DNA from: Serratia nematodiphila DZ0503SBS1
GTDB lineage: Bacteria > Pseudomonadota > Gammaproteobacteria > Enterobacterales > Enterobacteriaceae
Direction of reading: 5' to 3'
DNA: 64,000 nt
Assembly (NCBI RefSeq): GCF_000738675.1
Contig: NZ_JPUX01000001.1
Location: 992,001-1,056,000 of the forward strand
How positions within the stretch are numbered: the first letter of the stretch is position 1; every line of letters begins with the position of its first letter. The notes beneath the pieces were generated by a model. It was not told the DNA's origin and did no database searches. It saw only the letters and a list, made by a program, of their open reading frames with translations. The position numbers and the translations under genes were made by a program. This document shows positions 46,389-55,448 of the stretch, in pieces.

Positions 46389-47585
46389 ATGTCCGCTACA
46401 GCAGTTGGCCACGACTTTGCCACCCGGGCTATTCATTACGGCTACGATCCTCAGCGGTATCAGGGGGCACTGTCTCCGCCGGTGTTTATGAGCTCTACGT
46501 TTGCTTTTCCCACGGCGGAATACGGCGGCGCCTGCTTTGCCGGCACCGAGCCGGGGTACTTTTATTCGCGTATCGCCAACCCGACGTTAAACCTGCTCGA
46601 GCAACGCATCGCCAACCTGGAGGAAGGGGAAGCTGCGGTGGCGTTCGCTTCCGGTATGGGGGCGATCACCGCGTGTTGTTGGACGCTGCTCAGACCGGGT
46701 GATGAGCTGATTGTCGACGAAACCGTCTATGGTTGCACCTTCAGCTACTTTCATCATGGTCTGGCGCGCTTTGGCGTCAAGATAACCCACGTTGATCTGA
46801 CCCGGCCGGAGCGGTTGGCGGCGGCCATTGGACCGCGTACCCGCCTGGTGTATTGCGAAACGCCGGCCAATCCCAATATGCGTTTGATCGATATCGCCGC
46901 CGTGGCGGAGATCGCCCATCGGCATCATGCGCTGTTGCTGGTGGACAACACCTACTGTACGCCCTATCTGCAGCGGCCTTTGGCGCTAGGCGCCGATATC
47001 GTGGTGCACTCGGCGACCAAGTACCTCGGCGGGCACGGCGATCTCCTGGCCGGGATCGCGGTGACGCGTCAGGCGTTGGCCGAGGCGATCCGTCTGGAGG
47101 GGCTAAAGGACATGAATGGGGCGGTACTGTCGGCGCAGGATGCCGCGCTGGTGCTGCGTGGGATGAAAACTTTGCCGCTGCGCATGGATCGTCATTGCGA
47201 TAATGCGCAGCGCCTGGCGGAGATGCTGACGGAGCATCCGGCGGTCGAGCGGGTATATTACCCCGGCCTGGCGAACTTCCCTCAGCATGCGTTGGCGCAG
47301 CGGCAAATGGCGCGCCCCGGCGGCATGCTGGCGTTTGAGCTGCGGGGTGGCCTGTGTGCAGGCATTCGCTTCCTCAATGCGCTGCAGCTCATCTTGCGCG
47401 CGGTCAGCCTGGGCGATTGCGAAAGCCTGGCGCAACACCCGGCCAGCATGACGCACTCGGCCTACACGCCTGAAGAGCGGAAACGGCACCACATCAGCGA
47501 GGGGCTGGTGCGGCTGTCCGCCGGGCTGGAGGCGTTTGACGATCTGCAGGCGGATATCCTGCAGGCGCTGGCGCAGGCGCAATAA
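46389..47585 (+). CDS. megL: Methionine gamma-lyase (PLP enzyme)
   Basis: This Cys/Met-metabolism PLP enzyme of 398 aa most likely cleaves L-methionine to methanethiol, ammonia and 2-oxobutyrate. It may also release H2S from homocysteine or cysteine. The PLP lysine is Lys211 ([11 protein letters not shown]). Tyr114 and Cys116 in VYGCTF, and Lys240-Asp241 in GLKDMNG, match positions known for true methionine gamma-lyases by number, whereas cystathionine enzymes usually lack the Cys. An AGGAG site precedes the ATG. It is the last gene of the three-gene operon. Confidence 0.88.
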   Translation: MSATAVGHDFATRAIHYGYDPQRYQGALSPPVFMSSTFAFPTAEYGGACFAGTEPGYFYSRIANPTLNLLEQRIANLEEGEAAVAFASGMGAITACCWTLLRPGDELIVDETVYGCTFSYFHHGLARFGVKITHVDLTRPERLAAAIGPRTRLVYCETPANPNMRLIDIAAVAEIAHRHHALLLVDNTYCTPYLQRPLALGADIVVHSATKYLGGHGDLLAGIAVTRQALAEAIRLEGLKDMNGAVLSAQDAALVLRGMKTLPLRMDRHCDNAQRLAEMLTEHPAVERVYYPGLANFPQHALAQRQMARPGGMLAFELRGGLCAGIRFLNALQLILRAVSLGDCESLAQHPASMTHSAYTPEERKRHHISEGLVRLSAGLEAFDDLQADILQALAQAQ

Positions 47586-47608
47586 AAAAACCCGCCGCAG
47601 CGGGTTTT
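47584..47608. terminator. Bidirectional terminator between megL and hutT
   Basis: An A7 tract, the stem CCCGC / GCGGG with a CGCA loop, and a T4 tract lie in the 37 bp gap between the convergent genes. It begins at the megL stop codon. Confidence 0.85.
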
Positions 47609-47622
47609 AGCCGAAGCGAGCG

Positions 47623-49017
47623 TTACATCTGTTGCGTCGCTGTGGTCACCGGCGAACCGCCGCCTTTTTTGCGCACCCACAGCCAGTAAGCCGCGGTGAG
47701 GAACGCGATCCACACCAGCCCGACATACAGGGCGATGCGGCTCTCTTCGAAGTAGCCGAGCAGGCCGATGACGAACGCCATAAAGGCGGTCGCCAATGCC
47801 GGCGCCACCGGCCACCACGGCACCGGGAAACTCAACTGACGGGTTTCCTCCGGCGACAGCGTGCGGCGCATGACGATCTGCGACAGCAGGATCATCAGCC
47901 ACACCCAGACGGTGGCGAAGGTAGCGATTGAGGCGATGATCATGAAGACCTTCTCCGGGATCAGGTAGTTGAGCACCACCGCCAGCAGCAGGGCGACCGA
48001 CATCACCAGCACCGTCATCCACGGCACGCCGCTGGCGGTCAGCTTGGTGAAGCTGCGCGGCGCTTGGCCGTCCTGCGCCATGCCGTACATCATGCGGCCG
48101 GCGCCGAAGATGTCGCTGTTGATGGCCGAAATGGCCGCGGTGATCACCACCACGTTCAGCACGTTGGCGGCGGAGCTGATGCCGAGGTTGCTGAAGATCT
48201 CAACGAACGGGCTGCCGTTCTGGCCGATGCTGTTCCACGGATAGATCGCCATCAGCACCGTCAGCGTCAGCACATAAAACAGCAGGATGCGCACCGGCAC
48301 GGCGTTGATCGCCTTCGGCAGCACTTTGGCGGGGTCTTTCGCCTCGCTGGCGGTGATGCCGATGATCTCGATGCCGCCGAAGGCGAACATCACCACCGCT
48401 AATGACGCGACCACGCCGCCGATGCCGTTAGGCATAAAGCCGCCGTGCTGCCACAGGTTGCTGATGCCGGTGGCGTGCTGGGCTTGCCCGAAACCGAACA
48501 GCATTACCGCCGCGCCGCCGACGATCATCGCCACGATGGCGGCGACCTTGACCAGCGACAGCCAGAACTCCAGCTCGCCGAAAACCTTGACGCTGCACAG
48601 GTTGAGCGCGCCGATAAACAGGATGATGCTGAGCACCCAGACCCACTGGGCGACGTCCGGGAACCACAGCCCCATATAGATGCCGAAGGCAGTGACGTCC
48701 GCCAGGGCGACGATCACCATTTCAAAGGTGTAGGTCCAGCCGGTGAGGAACCCGGCCAGCGGGCCGAGATAGTGGCTGGCGTAGTGGCCGAACGAGCCGG
48801 AAACCGGCTGGTGCACCGCCATTTCGCCCAGCGCGCGCATCACCATGAATACCGCCGCGCCGCCCACCAGGTAGGCCAGTAGCACCGCCGGGCCGGCCAG
48901 CTGGATGGCGCCGGCGGAGCCGTAGAACAGGCCGGTGCCGATCGCCGAGCCGAGAGCCATGAAACGGATATGCCGCGCGTTTAGTCCGCGTCTGAGTTGT
49001 GTCGTTTCGTTACGCAT
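47623..49017 (-). CDS. hutT: Histidine permease of the APC family (HutT/ProY-like)
   Basis: The 464 aa product is a 12-helix amino acid transporter of the AAT group. It begins [31 protein letters not shown] (the motif spans residues 1-31), and carries the [16 protein letters not shown] and [16 protein letters not shown] signatures. It resembles E. coli ProY and pseudomonad HutT. Position at the 3' end of hutU-hutH argues for histidine import. I chose the ATG at 49017; an upstream in-frame ATG at 49095 would add a Cys/Pro-rich extension that covers the intergenic hairpin. Confidence 0.85.
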   Translation of the reverse strand: MRNETTQLRRGLNARHIRFMALGSAIGTGLFYGSAGAIQLAGPAVLLAYLVGGAAVFMVMRALGEMAVHQPVSGSFGHYASHYLGPLAGFLTGWTYTFEMVIVALADVTAFGIYMGLWFPDVAQWVWVLSIILFIGALNLCSVKVFGELEFWLSLVKVAAIVAMIVGGAAVMLFGFGQAQHATGISNLWQHGGFMPNGIGGVVASLAVVMFAFGGIEIIGITASEAKDPAKVLPKAINAVPVRILLFYVLTLTVLMAIYPWNSIGQNGSPFVEIFSNLGISSAANVLNVVVITAAISAINSDIFGAGRMMYGMAQDGQAPRSFTKLTASGVPWMTVLVMSVALLLAVVLNYLIPEKVFMIIASIATFATVWVWLMILLSQIVMRRTLSPEETRQLSFPVPWWPVAPALATAFMAFVIGLLGYFEESRIALYVGLVWIAFLTAAYWLWVRKKGGGSPVTTATQQM

Positions 49018-49054
49018 GTTGCTTCCCGTTAAGTGTTTGCCGAACAGGCACGCG

Positions 49055-49090
49055 CTGCCCGCGCCGGGTGGAACGCACCCGGCGGGGCAG
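49055..49090 (-). other. Long hairpin between hutH and hutT
   Basis: CTGCCC, then C and GCCGGGTG, pair with CACCCGGC, G and GGGCAG around a GAACG loop. This makes a 15 bp stem with one bulged base in the 102 bp hutH-hutT gap. No U-run follows on the minus strand, so it is more likely an mRNA stability or partial attenuation element than a full terminator. Confidence 0.6.
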
Positions 49091-49119
49091 AACAAACTGC
49101 GTGATTCAGTATGTGATGA

Positions 49120-50655
49120 TTATGCCTGGCTAGGCAGCAGCGCCGCAGGCAGCAGCGATGTCAGGTGACCGGCCGCCAAGAGTTGGCTGGCGGCTTCAAT
49201 GTCGGGGGCGAAGAAACGATCCTTGTCGTAGAAACTGACATGCTCGCGCAGCAGACGGCGCGCCTGCTCCAGACCTTCCGAGGTCTTCAGGCCGTTGCGG
49301 AAATCCAGGCCCTGGCAGGCGGCCAGCCACTCGACCGCCAGAATGCCGCGCACGTTGTCCGCCATGTTCCACAGGCGGCGGCCGGCGGCCGGCGCCATGG
49401 AAACGTGGTCCTCCTGGTTGGCGGAGGTCGGAATGCTGTCGACGCTTGATGGATGCGCCAGCGCTTTGTTTTCGCTGGCCAGCGCTGCGGCGGTGACCTG
49501 AGCGATCATGAAGCCGGAGTTCACACCGCCGTTCTCCACCAGGAACGGCGGCAGCTGCGACATGTGTTTGTCCATCATCAGCGAGATGCGGCGCTCGGAC
49601 AGCGAACCGATTTCGGCGAATGCCAGCGCCAGGTTATCGGCGGCCATCGCCACCGGTTCGGCGTGGAAGTTGCCGCCGGACAGCACGTCGCCCTGTTCGG
49701 CGAACACCAACGGGTTATCGGAGACGGCGTTGGCTTCGATCTCCAACACCTCGGCGGCCTGACGGATCTGCGTCAGGCAGGCGCCCATGACCTGCGGCTG
49801 GCAGCGCAGGGAGTAAGGATCCTGCACTTTTTCACAGTTGCGGTGCGAGTCGGAGACTTCGCTGCGCGCGCCGAGCAGGTGGCGGTAGGCGAGGGCGGCG
49901 TCGATCTGGCCGCGCTGGCCGCGCACCTCGTGGATACGCGCATCGAACGGGCTGCGGGAGCCCAGCGCGGCTTCCACCGTCAGGCTGCCCGCCACGGTCG
50001 CGGCCGCGAACAGATCTTCGGCATCGAACAGGCCGCGCAGCGCGAAGGCGGCGGAGACCTGAGTGCCGTTCAGCAATGCCAGGCCCTCTTTCGCCGCCAG
50101 CGTCAGCGGTTTCAGGCCGGCTTTGGCCAGCGCTTCGGTCGCCGGCAGCCATTGGCCCTGATGGCGTGCCTTACCTTCGCCCAGCAGCACCAGGCTCATG
50201 TGTGCCAGCGGCGCCAGGTCGCCGGAGGCGCCGACGGAGCCTTTCAGCGGAATATGCGGATAGACTTCGGCGTTGACCAGCGCGATCAGCGCCTGGATAA
50301 CTTCCAGGCGAATGCCGGAGAAGCCGCGCGACAGGCTGTTGATCTTCAGCACCATGATCAGGCGCACCAGATTGTCGTCGGTCGGCTCGCCCACGCCGGC
50401 GGCGTGTGACAGCACGATCGAGCGCTGCAGATTTTCCAAATCGTCGCGGGCGATGCGCGTCGAAGCCAGCAGGCCAAACCCGGTGTTGATGCCGTATGTG
50501 GTGCGGTTTTCTTCAACGATGCGCTCCACGCAGGCCACGCTCTGTTGGATAGGGCCGTAGGCGTTGTCGTCCAGCGTCAGCGTCACCGGATGTTGATAGA
50601 CGTCGCGTAGCTGAGCCAGCGTCAGTTTGCCCGGGCGAATAGTCAGCGCTTTCAT
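49120..50655 (-). CDS. hutH: Histidine ammonia-lyase
   Basis: HutH deaminates L-histidine to trans-urocanate, the first step of histidine degradation. The 511 aa product contains the MIO-forming tripeptide Ala143-Ser144-Gly145 in [15 protein letters not shown]. The catalytic segments [17 protein letters not shown] ([15 protein letters not shown]) and [13 protein letters not shown] ([11 protein letters not shown]) are present. The ATG overlaps the hutU stop by 4 bp, so translation is coupled. The order hutU-hutH matches Klebsiella. Confidence 0.98.
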   Translation of the reverse strand: MKALTIRPGKLTLAQLRDVYQHPVTLTLDDNAYGPIQQSVACVERIVEENRTTYGINTGFGLLASTRIARDDLENLQRSIVLSHAAGVGEPTDDNLVRLIMVLKINSLSRGFSGIRLEVIQALIALVNAEVYPHIPLKGSVGASGDLAPLAHMSLVLLGEGKARHQGQWLPATEALAKAGLKPLTLAAKEGLALLNGTQVSAAFALRGLFDAEDLFAAATVAGSLTVEAALGSRSPFDARIHEVRGQRGQIDAALAYRHLLGARSEVSDSHRNCEKVQDPYSLRCQPQVMGACLTQIRQAAEVLEIEANAVSDNPLVFAEQGDVLSGGNFHAEPVAMAADNLALAFAEIGSLSERRISLMMDKHMSQLPPFLVENGGVNSGFMIAQVTAAALASENKALAHPSSVDSIPTSANQEDHVSMAPAAGRRLWNMADNVRGILAVEWLAACQGLDFRNGLKTSEGLEQARRLLREHVSFYDKDRFFAPDIEAASQLLAAGHLTSLLPAALLPSQA

Positions 50656-52343
50656 GCTTTTTCTCCTTGGGTCGCGGCAACCATCGGCAGGTTCAGGCCT
50701 TGCTCGCGGGCGCAGTCGATAGCGATATCGTAGCCGGCGTCGGCGTGACGCATGACCCCGGTAGCCGGGTCATTGTGCAGCACGCGGGCGATGCGCTCGG
50801 CGGCCTCATCGGTGCCGTCGCAGACGATCACCATGCCGGAGTGTTGGGAGAAGCCCATGCCGACGCCGCCGCCGTGGTGCAGGGAAACCCAGGTGGCGCC
50901 GCTGGCGGTGTTCAGCAGGGCGTTCAGCAGCGGCCAGTCGGAGACCGCATCTGAGCCGTCTTTCATCGCTTCGGTTTCACGGTTCGGGCTGGAAACGGAG
51001 CCGGAATCCAGGTGGTCGCGGCCGATGACGATCGGGGCGGACAGTTCGCCGCGGCGAACCATCTCGTTGAACGCCAGGCCCAGCTTGGCGCGCTGGCCGA
51101 GGCCAACCCAGCAGATGCGCGCCGGCAGGCCCTGGAAGCTGATGCGCTCGCGCGCCATGTCCAGCCAGCGGTGCAGGTGTTCGTCATCCGGGATCAGCTC
51201 TTTCACCATGGCGTCGGTTTTGTAGATGTCCTGCGGATCGCCGGACAGCGCCGCCCAGCGGAACGGCCCGATGCCGCGGCAGAACAGCGGACGGATGTAG
51301 GCCGGCACGAAGCCTGGGAAGTCGAAGGCGTTGTCGACGCCGGTTTCTTTCGCCATCTGGCGAATGTTGTTGCCGTAGTCGAAGGTCGGCACGCCCATCT
51401 GCTGGAACGCCAGCATGGCTTTGACGTGATCGGCCATCGACTGCTTGGCGGCGGCGACCACCTTGGCTGGCTCGGTCTGGGCGCGCTGGCGATACTCTTC
51501 CCAGCTCCAGCCCTTCGGCAGGTAGCCGTTCAGCGGATCGTGGGCGCTGGTCTGGTCGGTGACCATGTCCGGGCGCACGCCGCGGCGCACCAGCTCAGGC
51601 AGGATTTCCGCCGCGTTGCCGCACAGGGCGATGGAGATGGCTTTGCCTTCGGCGGTGTATTTTTTGATGCGGGCCAGCGCGTCGTCCAGATCTTTGGCCT
51701 GCTCATCGACGTAGCGGGTTTTCAGACGGAAATCGATGCGGCTCTGCTGACATTCGATGTTCAGCGAGCAGGCGCCCGCCAGCGTGGCGGCCAGTGGCTG
51801 CGCGCCACCCATGCCGCCCAGACCGGCGGTCAGCACCCAGCGCCCCTGCAGGCTGCCGTCGTAGTGCTGGCGGCCCGCTTCGACGAAGGTCTCATAGGTG
51901 CCCTGAACGATGCCCTGGCTGCCGATGTAGATCCAGCTGCCGGCGGTCATCTGGCCGTACATGGCCAGGCCTTTGGCGTCCAGTTCGTTGAAGTGTTCCC
52001 AGGTCGCCCAGTGCGGCACCAGGTTGGAGTTGGCGATCAGCACGCGCGGCGCGTTGCTGTGGGTTTTGAATACGCCGACCGGCTTGCCGGACTGCACCAG
52101 CAGGGTTTCGTCTTCTTCCAGCGTTTTCAGGGTTTCGACGATCTTGTCGTAACAATCCCAGTCGCGCGCGGCGCGGCCGATGCCGCCGTACACCACCAGC
52201 TCATGTGGGTTCTCCGCAACTTCAGGATCGAGGTTGTTCATCAGCATGCGTAACGGCGCTTCGGTCAGCCAGCTTTTTGCGTTTAATTGTGTGCCGCGTG
52301 GCGCGCGTACATCGACATTGCGAACTTTGTTATTTGTAGTCAC
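50652..52343 (-). CDS. hutU: Urocanate hydratase
   Basis: HutU is an NAD+-dependent enzyme that converts urocanate to imidazolone propionate. I chose the GTG at 52343 (563 aa, [19 protein letters not shown]) because GAGGAAA lies 5-10 nt upstream and this N-terminus is typical of the family. An in-frame ATG at 52448 would add 35 residues that overlap the promoter and operator. Conserved parts include [21 protein letters not shown], the cysteine in [15 protein letters not shown] and [10 protein letters not shown]. It is first in the operon hutU-hutH-hutT. Genes for HutI, HutG and HutC are not in the window. Confidence 0.96.
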   Translation of the reverse strand: MTTNNKVRNVDVRAPRGTQLNAKSWLTEAPLRMLMNNLDPEVAENPHELVVYGGIGRAARDWDCYDKIVETLKTLEEDETLLVQSGKPVGVFKTHSNAPRVLIANSNLVPHWATWEHFNELDAKGLAMYGQMTAGSWIYIGSQGIVQGTYETFVEAGRQHYDGSLQGRWVLTAGLGGMGGAQPLAATLAGACSLNIECQQSRIDFRLKTRYVDEQAKDLDDALARIKKYTAEGKAISIALCGNAAEILPELVRRGVRPDMVTDQTSAHDPLNGYLPKGWSWEEYRQRAQTEPAKVVAAAKQSMADHVKAMLAFQQMGVPTFDYGNNIRQMAKETGVDNAFDFPGFVPAYIRPLFCRGIGPFRWAALSGDPQDIYKTDAMVKELIPDDEHLHRWLDMARERISFQGLPARICWVGLGQRAKLGLAFNEMVRRGELSAPIVIGRDHLDSGSVSSPNRETEAMKDGSDAVSDWPLLNALLNTASGATWVSLHHGGGVGMGFSQHSGMVIVCDGTDEAAERIARVLHNDPATGVMRHADAGYDIAIDCAREQGLNLPMVAATQGEKA

Positions 52344-52429
52344 AGCAGTTTCCTCAAACAGTATCGGTGCAGATTCCATGCCGCGGTGGGGATGAGTACC
52401 ACGGCATAACAATGCGTAGGGCTTATTAA

Positions 52430-52458
52430 CATATACTTGTATGTACAAGCATATGCAA
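52430..52458 (-). promoter_or_regulatory. hutU promoter with embedded HutC-type operator
   Basis: On the minus strand TTGCAT (52458-52453) and TATATG (52435-52430) are separated by exactly 17 bp. The spacer holds CTTGTACATACAAG (52449-52436; CTTGTATGTACAAG on the plus strand), a palindrome with a TGTA-N2-TACA core as described for the histidine-utilisation repressor HutC. Repressor bound here would sit between the -35 and -10 boxes. Urocanate is the known HutC inducer. Confidence 0.75.
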
Positions 52459-52685
52459 CACTGACCAGTTGCCGCTGAAAAGTGGCATAAGAAAAAGTTA
52501 TTTTCTTTTTATATCAGGTTGATATGCGATTTTTTGTTGCCGGTTTCATGTGCGAAAAGCCGGAGAAAAGTGAGCTGTTCGGCAAAAATGAATTAAAGTT
52601 GACTCATTTTTGGGCGGCTAGTCACAATATTTTTACAGACTGATTACAGTTGGCGGCGGAGGATAAACAAGCCCTATCACCGCGG
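52459..52685. other. Region upstream of hutU (no gene seen)
   Basis: This gene-free, AT-rich stretch lies between the hutU promoter and the terminator of the MFS gene. It holds ATATCAGGTTGATAT (52511-52525), an inverted repeat of the ATA-N9-TAT type that recalls NAC sites of Klebsiella hut promoters, about 95 bp before the presumed hutU start. No clear CRP site is visible. Confidence 0.4.
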
Positions 52686-52711
52686 CAAGAAAGCCCGCCG
52701 TGGACGGGCTT
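52686..52711 (-). terminator. Terminator after the MFS gene
   Basis: On the minus strand AAGCCCG pairs with CGGGCTT around a 7 nt loop and is followed by TCTTGCC, directly after the MFS stop. The U-run is short and broken. Confidence 0.6.
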
Positions 52712-52718
52712 GCCAGGC

Positions 52719-54059
52719 TCAGGCGGCCGGTTGCAGCATCGGCTTGCGGCTCATCTTGCACACCGTGGCGATGGCGGCGATCAGCGCCGGTACGCACAGG
52801 AACATCAGGATGCTCTGCACTTCCCACTGCATCGCCAGCAGTTGGGCGCCCATCATGGTGCCGGCGACGCCGCCGAAGCGGCCGATGCCCTGCATCCAGG
52901 CGATGCCGGTGGCGCGGCTGTGGGTCGGGTAGAAGGTGGCCGCCAGCGTTTGCAGCCCGGACTGCGCGCCGTTCATGGTGACGCCCATCAGGAAGATGAA
53001 GGCGCCCAGCAGCACGATCTGCTTGTCTTCGGTGGCCATCGCCACGATCAGCAGGGCGGTGACGACAAAGCCGCTCGAGACCACTTTGTGTGCATTCCAG
53101 CGGTCCATCAGCCAGCCGGCCACCAGGATGCCCAGCGTGCCGCCGAAGGTGAACAGCGAGGTGAGCATCGCCGACTGTTCCAGCTGATAGCCCAAGCCCT
53201 GCATCAGGATCGGCATCCAGCTCAGCAACACGTAGTAGATCACCAGCCCCATGAAGTAGGTCACCCACAGCATCAGCGTGCCGAGCAGGTAAGGGCGGCT
53301 GAACAGCAGCCCGACGCTGGTCTTGGCCTGCGTCAGCTTCTCTTCATACAGGTAGAAACGCGTCACGCCGTCGAGGCTCTGGCTGACGAAGCGTTGCGCG
53401 ATGCGTTTGATCTTCGCCGCATCCTGCCCGCGGTTGACCATATATTTGACCGATTCCGGCAGCAGCAGGATCAGCAACACCGTCAACGCCAGCGGCGCAA
53501 TGGCGCCGAGCAACAGCACGCTGTGCCAGCCGTAGCTCGGGATCAGCCACGATGAAATGGCGCCGCCGCCGGCCGCGCCCAGCGGAAAGCCGCAATACAT
53601 GGTATTGATCGCCAGCGAACGGCAGCGCTGCGGCGCGTATTCGGAGATCAGCGTGATAGCGTTGGGCATCGCCGCTCCCAGCCCGAGGCCGGTGAGGAAA
53701 CGCCACAGCGTCAGGCTATTGAGCGAGCCGGCGTAGGCGGTGGCCAGGCTTGACAGGCCGAAGAACAGGCAGGAAAACACCAGCACGCGCTTGCGGCCGA
53801 TGCGGTCGGAGATTGGCCCGGCGATCAGCGCGCCGAGCGACAGCCCCAGCAGCGCGGCGCTCAGCACCGGCCCCAGATCCTGTTTGACGATGCCCCAGTC
53901 TTTGGCGACCGAGGGGGCGATATAGCCCATGGCGGCGGTATCGAAACCGTCGATGGCGAGGATCAGGAATCCGAGAATGATCAGTGTCCAGTGAAACAGC
54001 GAAAACTTGCTGTCGTCGATGGCCTGTTGAATGTTTAACTCGCTGGTGGAATGAGTCAT
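52719..54059 (-). CDS. MFS transporter, aromatic acid:H+ symporter (AAHS) type, probably in the Hut regulon
   Basis: The 446 aa product has 12 membrane segments. The MFS loop motif is GPISDRIGRKRVL, preceded by DGFDTAAMGYIAPS in helix 1, which is the AAHS signature shared by PcaK, BenK and MhpT. I chose the ATG at 54059 (GAGGG 6 nt upstream); a longer frame from 54143 begins inside the operator. A HutC-type palindrome lies 72 bp upstream and the gene borders hutU. I therefore infer uptake of urocanate or a related imidazole acid. The family alone would suggest an aromatic acid. Confidence 0.85.
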   Translation of the reverse strand: MTHSTSELNIQQAIDDSKFSLFHWTLIILGFLILAIDGFDTAAMGYIAPSVAKDWGIVKQDLGPVLSAALLGLSLGALIAGPISDRIGRKRVLVFSCLFFGLSSLATAYAGSLNSLTLWRFLTGLGLGAAMPNAITLISEYAPQRCRSLAINTMYCGFPLGAAGGGAISSWLIPSYGWHSVLLLGAIAPLALTVLLILLLPESVKYMVNRGQDAAKIKRIAQRFVSQSLDGVTRFYLYEEKLTQAKTSVGLLFSRPYLLGTLMLWVTYFMGLVIYYVLLSWMPILMQGLGYQLEQSAMLTSLFTFGGTLGILVAGWLMDRWNAHKVVSSGFVVTALLIVAMATEDKQIVLLGAFIFLMGVTMNGAQSGLQTLAATFYPTHSRATGIAWMQGIGRFGGVAGTMMGAQLLAMQWEVQSILMFLCVPALIAAIATVCKMSRKPMLQPAA

Positions 54060-54130
54060 GGCACCCTCTAAACGCAGATGTAGTCGTGATGAATAGTACG
54101 TGGCCGAAACTGATGCTCGGCTTGTGTTTG

Positions 54131-54167
54131 CTTGTATATACATCTGCGCGTCGGCGCTTTATGTCAA
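54131..54167 (-). promoter_or_regulatory. Second HutC-type operator and promoter of the MFS gene
   Basis: CTTGTATATACATC (54131-54144) contains the perfect palindrome TGTATATACA, again TGTA-N2-TACA. It matches the hutU operator at 11 of 14 positions. On the minus strand a consensus -35 TTGACA lies at 54167-54162, and the operator covers where the -10 should fall, 72-85 bp before the MFS start. Confidence 0.65.
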
Positions 54168-54327
54168 ATATAATTATCTTATTTGTTAACTGCGTGTTGT
54201 TTTCTGTGGAGCAGGTTGCACCGCGGATGAAAGGCCTAAGACCGGTTAACAAATTAAATGAACGCCATTGGCGGTGAGATATGCTGGCGGCGGCGCGGAG
54301 GAAAAAATTTAATACAATTTTGGCCGT

Positions 54328-54356
54328 TTGGTCGCCGAGCCGGAATCTGCGATAAT
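54328..54356 (+). promoter_or_regulatory. Putative queE promoter
   Basis: TTGGTC (54328-54333) and GATAAT (54351-54356) are spaced by 17 bp, 30 bp before the queE ATG, so the leader would be short. Confidence 0.55.
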
Positions 54357-54386
54357 CGTTTTTTACTTTTCCAGATTGAGAAACCG

Positions 54387-55058
54387 ATGCAGTACCCGAT
54401 CAACGAGATGTTCCAAACCTTGCAAGGCGAAGGCTTTTTCACCGGCGTGCCGGCCATTTTCATCCGCCTGCAGGGCTGCCCGGTAGGGTGCAGCTGGTGC
54501 GACACCAAACATACCTGGGAAAAGGAAGCCCATCGGGAAGTAGACCTGCAACGGATCCTGGTCAAAACAGAAGAGAGCGACGCCTGGGGCAATGCCAGCG
54601 CCGAGCAGCTGCTGGCGGTGATGCGTCAGCAAGGCTACACCGCGCGTCATGTGGTGATCACCGGCGGCGAACCCTGCATCTACGATCTGGTGCCGCTGAC
54701 CGAGCTGTTCGAACAGCACGGCTACCGTTGCCAGATTGAGACCAGCGGCACCCACGAAATTCGCTGTTCCGCCAACACCTGGGTGACGGTTTCGCCCAAG
54801 GTGAATATGCGCGGCGGCATGAAGGTGTTGGATCAGGCGCTGCGGCGCGCCGACGAGGTGAAGCATCCGGTGGCGCGCGAGCGCGACATCGAGGCACTGG
54901 ATGCGCTGCTGGCGACGTTGCAGGATGACAAGGCGCGCATTATCGCACTGCAGCCGATCAGCCAGAAAGAAGAGGCGACCCGTCTGTGTATTGAAACCTG
55001 TATCGCGCGCAATTGGCGGCTGTCGATGCAGACCCACAAGTATCTGAACATCGCCTAA
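54387..55058 (+). CDS. queE: 7-carboxy-7-deazaguanine synthase QueE
   Basis: QueE is a radical SAM enzyme that turns 6-carboxytetrahydropterin into 7-carboxy-7-deazaguanine in queuosine synthesis. In E. coli it also blocks division under antimicrobial peptide stress. From the ATG at 54387 the product is 223 aa, the E. coli length. The cluster cysteines are Cys31, Cys35 and Cys38 in GCPVGCSWC. GGEPCIYD and KVNMRGG follow. An upstream frame from 54258 is not conserved. queD, its pathway predecessor, is convergent. Confidence 0.98.
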   Translation: MQYPINEMFQTLQGEGFFTGVPAIFIRLQGCPVGCSWCDTKHTWEKEAHREVDLQRILVKTEESDAWGNASAEQLLAVMRQQGYTARHVVITGGEPCIYDLVPLTELFEQHGYRCQIETSGTHEIRCSANTWVTVSPKVNMRGGMKVLDQALRRADEVKHPVARERDIEALDALLATLQDDKARIIALQPISQKEEATRLCIETCIARNWRLSMQTHKYLNIA

Positions 55059-55062
55059 AATC

Positions 55063-55090
55063 AGGGCGCCATTGCGGCGCCCTTTCTTTT
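55063..55090. terminator. Terminator between queE and queD
   Basis: AGGGCGCC pairs with GGCGCCCT around ATTGC, followed by TTTCTTTT. The run overlaps the last 2 bp of queD. It mainly serves queE. Confidence 0.8.
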
Positions 55091-55448
55091 AACCTTTATA
55101 TACGCATCCCGCCGTACAGGTCTCTTTCACCATCACCGCCGTCAATTCCGGCAGCTGGGGCTTGAGCTGCTGCCAAATCCAGGCGGCGAGCACTTCGCTG
55201 GTGGGATTTTCCAATCCTGGAATATCGTTCAGATAATGGTGATCCAGCCGTTCCCAGATCGGGGAAAACACAGCCTTGAGCTCGGCGAAATCCATCACCC
55301 AACCGGTGTGGGGATCCACTTCACCGGTCACTTCCAGACGCACCATAAACGAATGCCCATGCAGACGGCCGCATTTATGGCCCTCCGGCACGTGCGGCAA
55401 GCGGTGTGCGGCTTCAAACTGAAAATCTTTAAACAGCGTGGTTGCCAT
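55089..55448 (-). CDS. queD: 6-carboxy-5,6,7,8-tetrahydropterin synthase QueD
   Basis: QueD makes 6-carboxytetrahydropterin from dihydroneopterin triphosphate and supplies QueE. The 119 aa product has the zinc histidines in [10 protein letters not shown] and CGRLHGHSF, and the catalytic Cys immediately before [24 protein letters not shown] is conserved. The length is as in E. coli (121 aa). It is divergent from cysJ with a 436 bp gap. Confidence 0.97.
   Translation of the reverse strand: MATTLFKDFQFEAAHRLPHVPEGHKCGRLHGHSFMVRLEVTGEVDPHTGWVMDFAELKAVFSPIWERLDHHYLNDIPGLENPTSEVLAAWIWQQLKPQLPELTAVMVKETCTAGCVYKG

Larger units (their letters stand above)
54060..54386. other. Divergent region between the MFS gene and queE
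   Basis: This 327 bp region has no gene. The side next to the MFS gene holds the operator and -35 box described separately. The middle (about 54165-54320) is AT-rich without a clear element. The queE promoter candidate lies at 54328-54356. Confidence 0.6.

Noticed and set aside
52344..52448. Longer hutU starting at an in-frame ATG (MYIQ...)
   Set aside because: The extension is encoded by the promoter and HutC-type operator. The GTG at 52343 has an ideal ribosome site and the family N-terminus. The MFS frame shows the same false MYIQ start, because both come from the shared operator sequence.
54060..54143. Longer MFS protein starting at 54143
   Set aside because: Begins inside the TGTATATACA operator and adds residues without a membrane-protein N-terminus. 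The ATG at 54059 has a GAGGG site.
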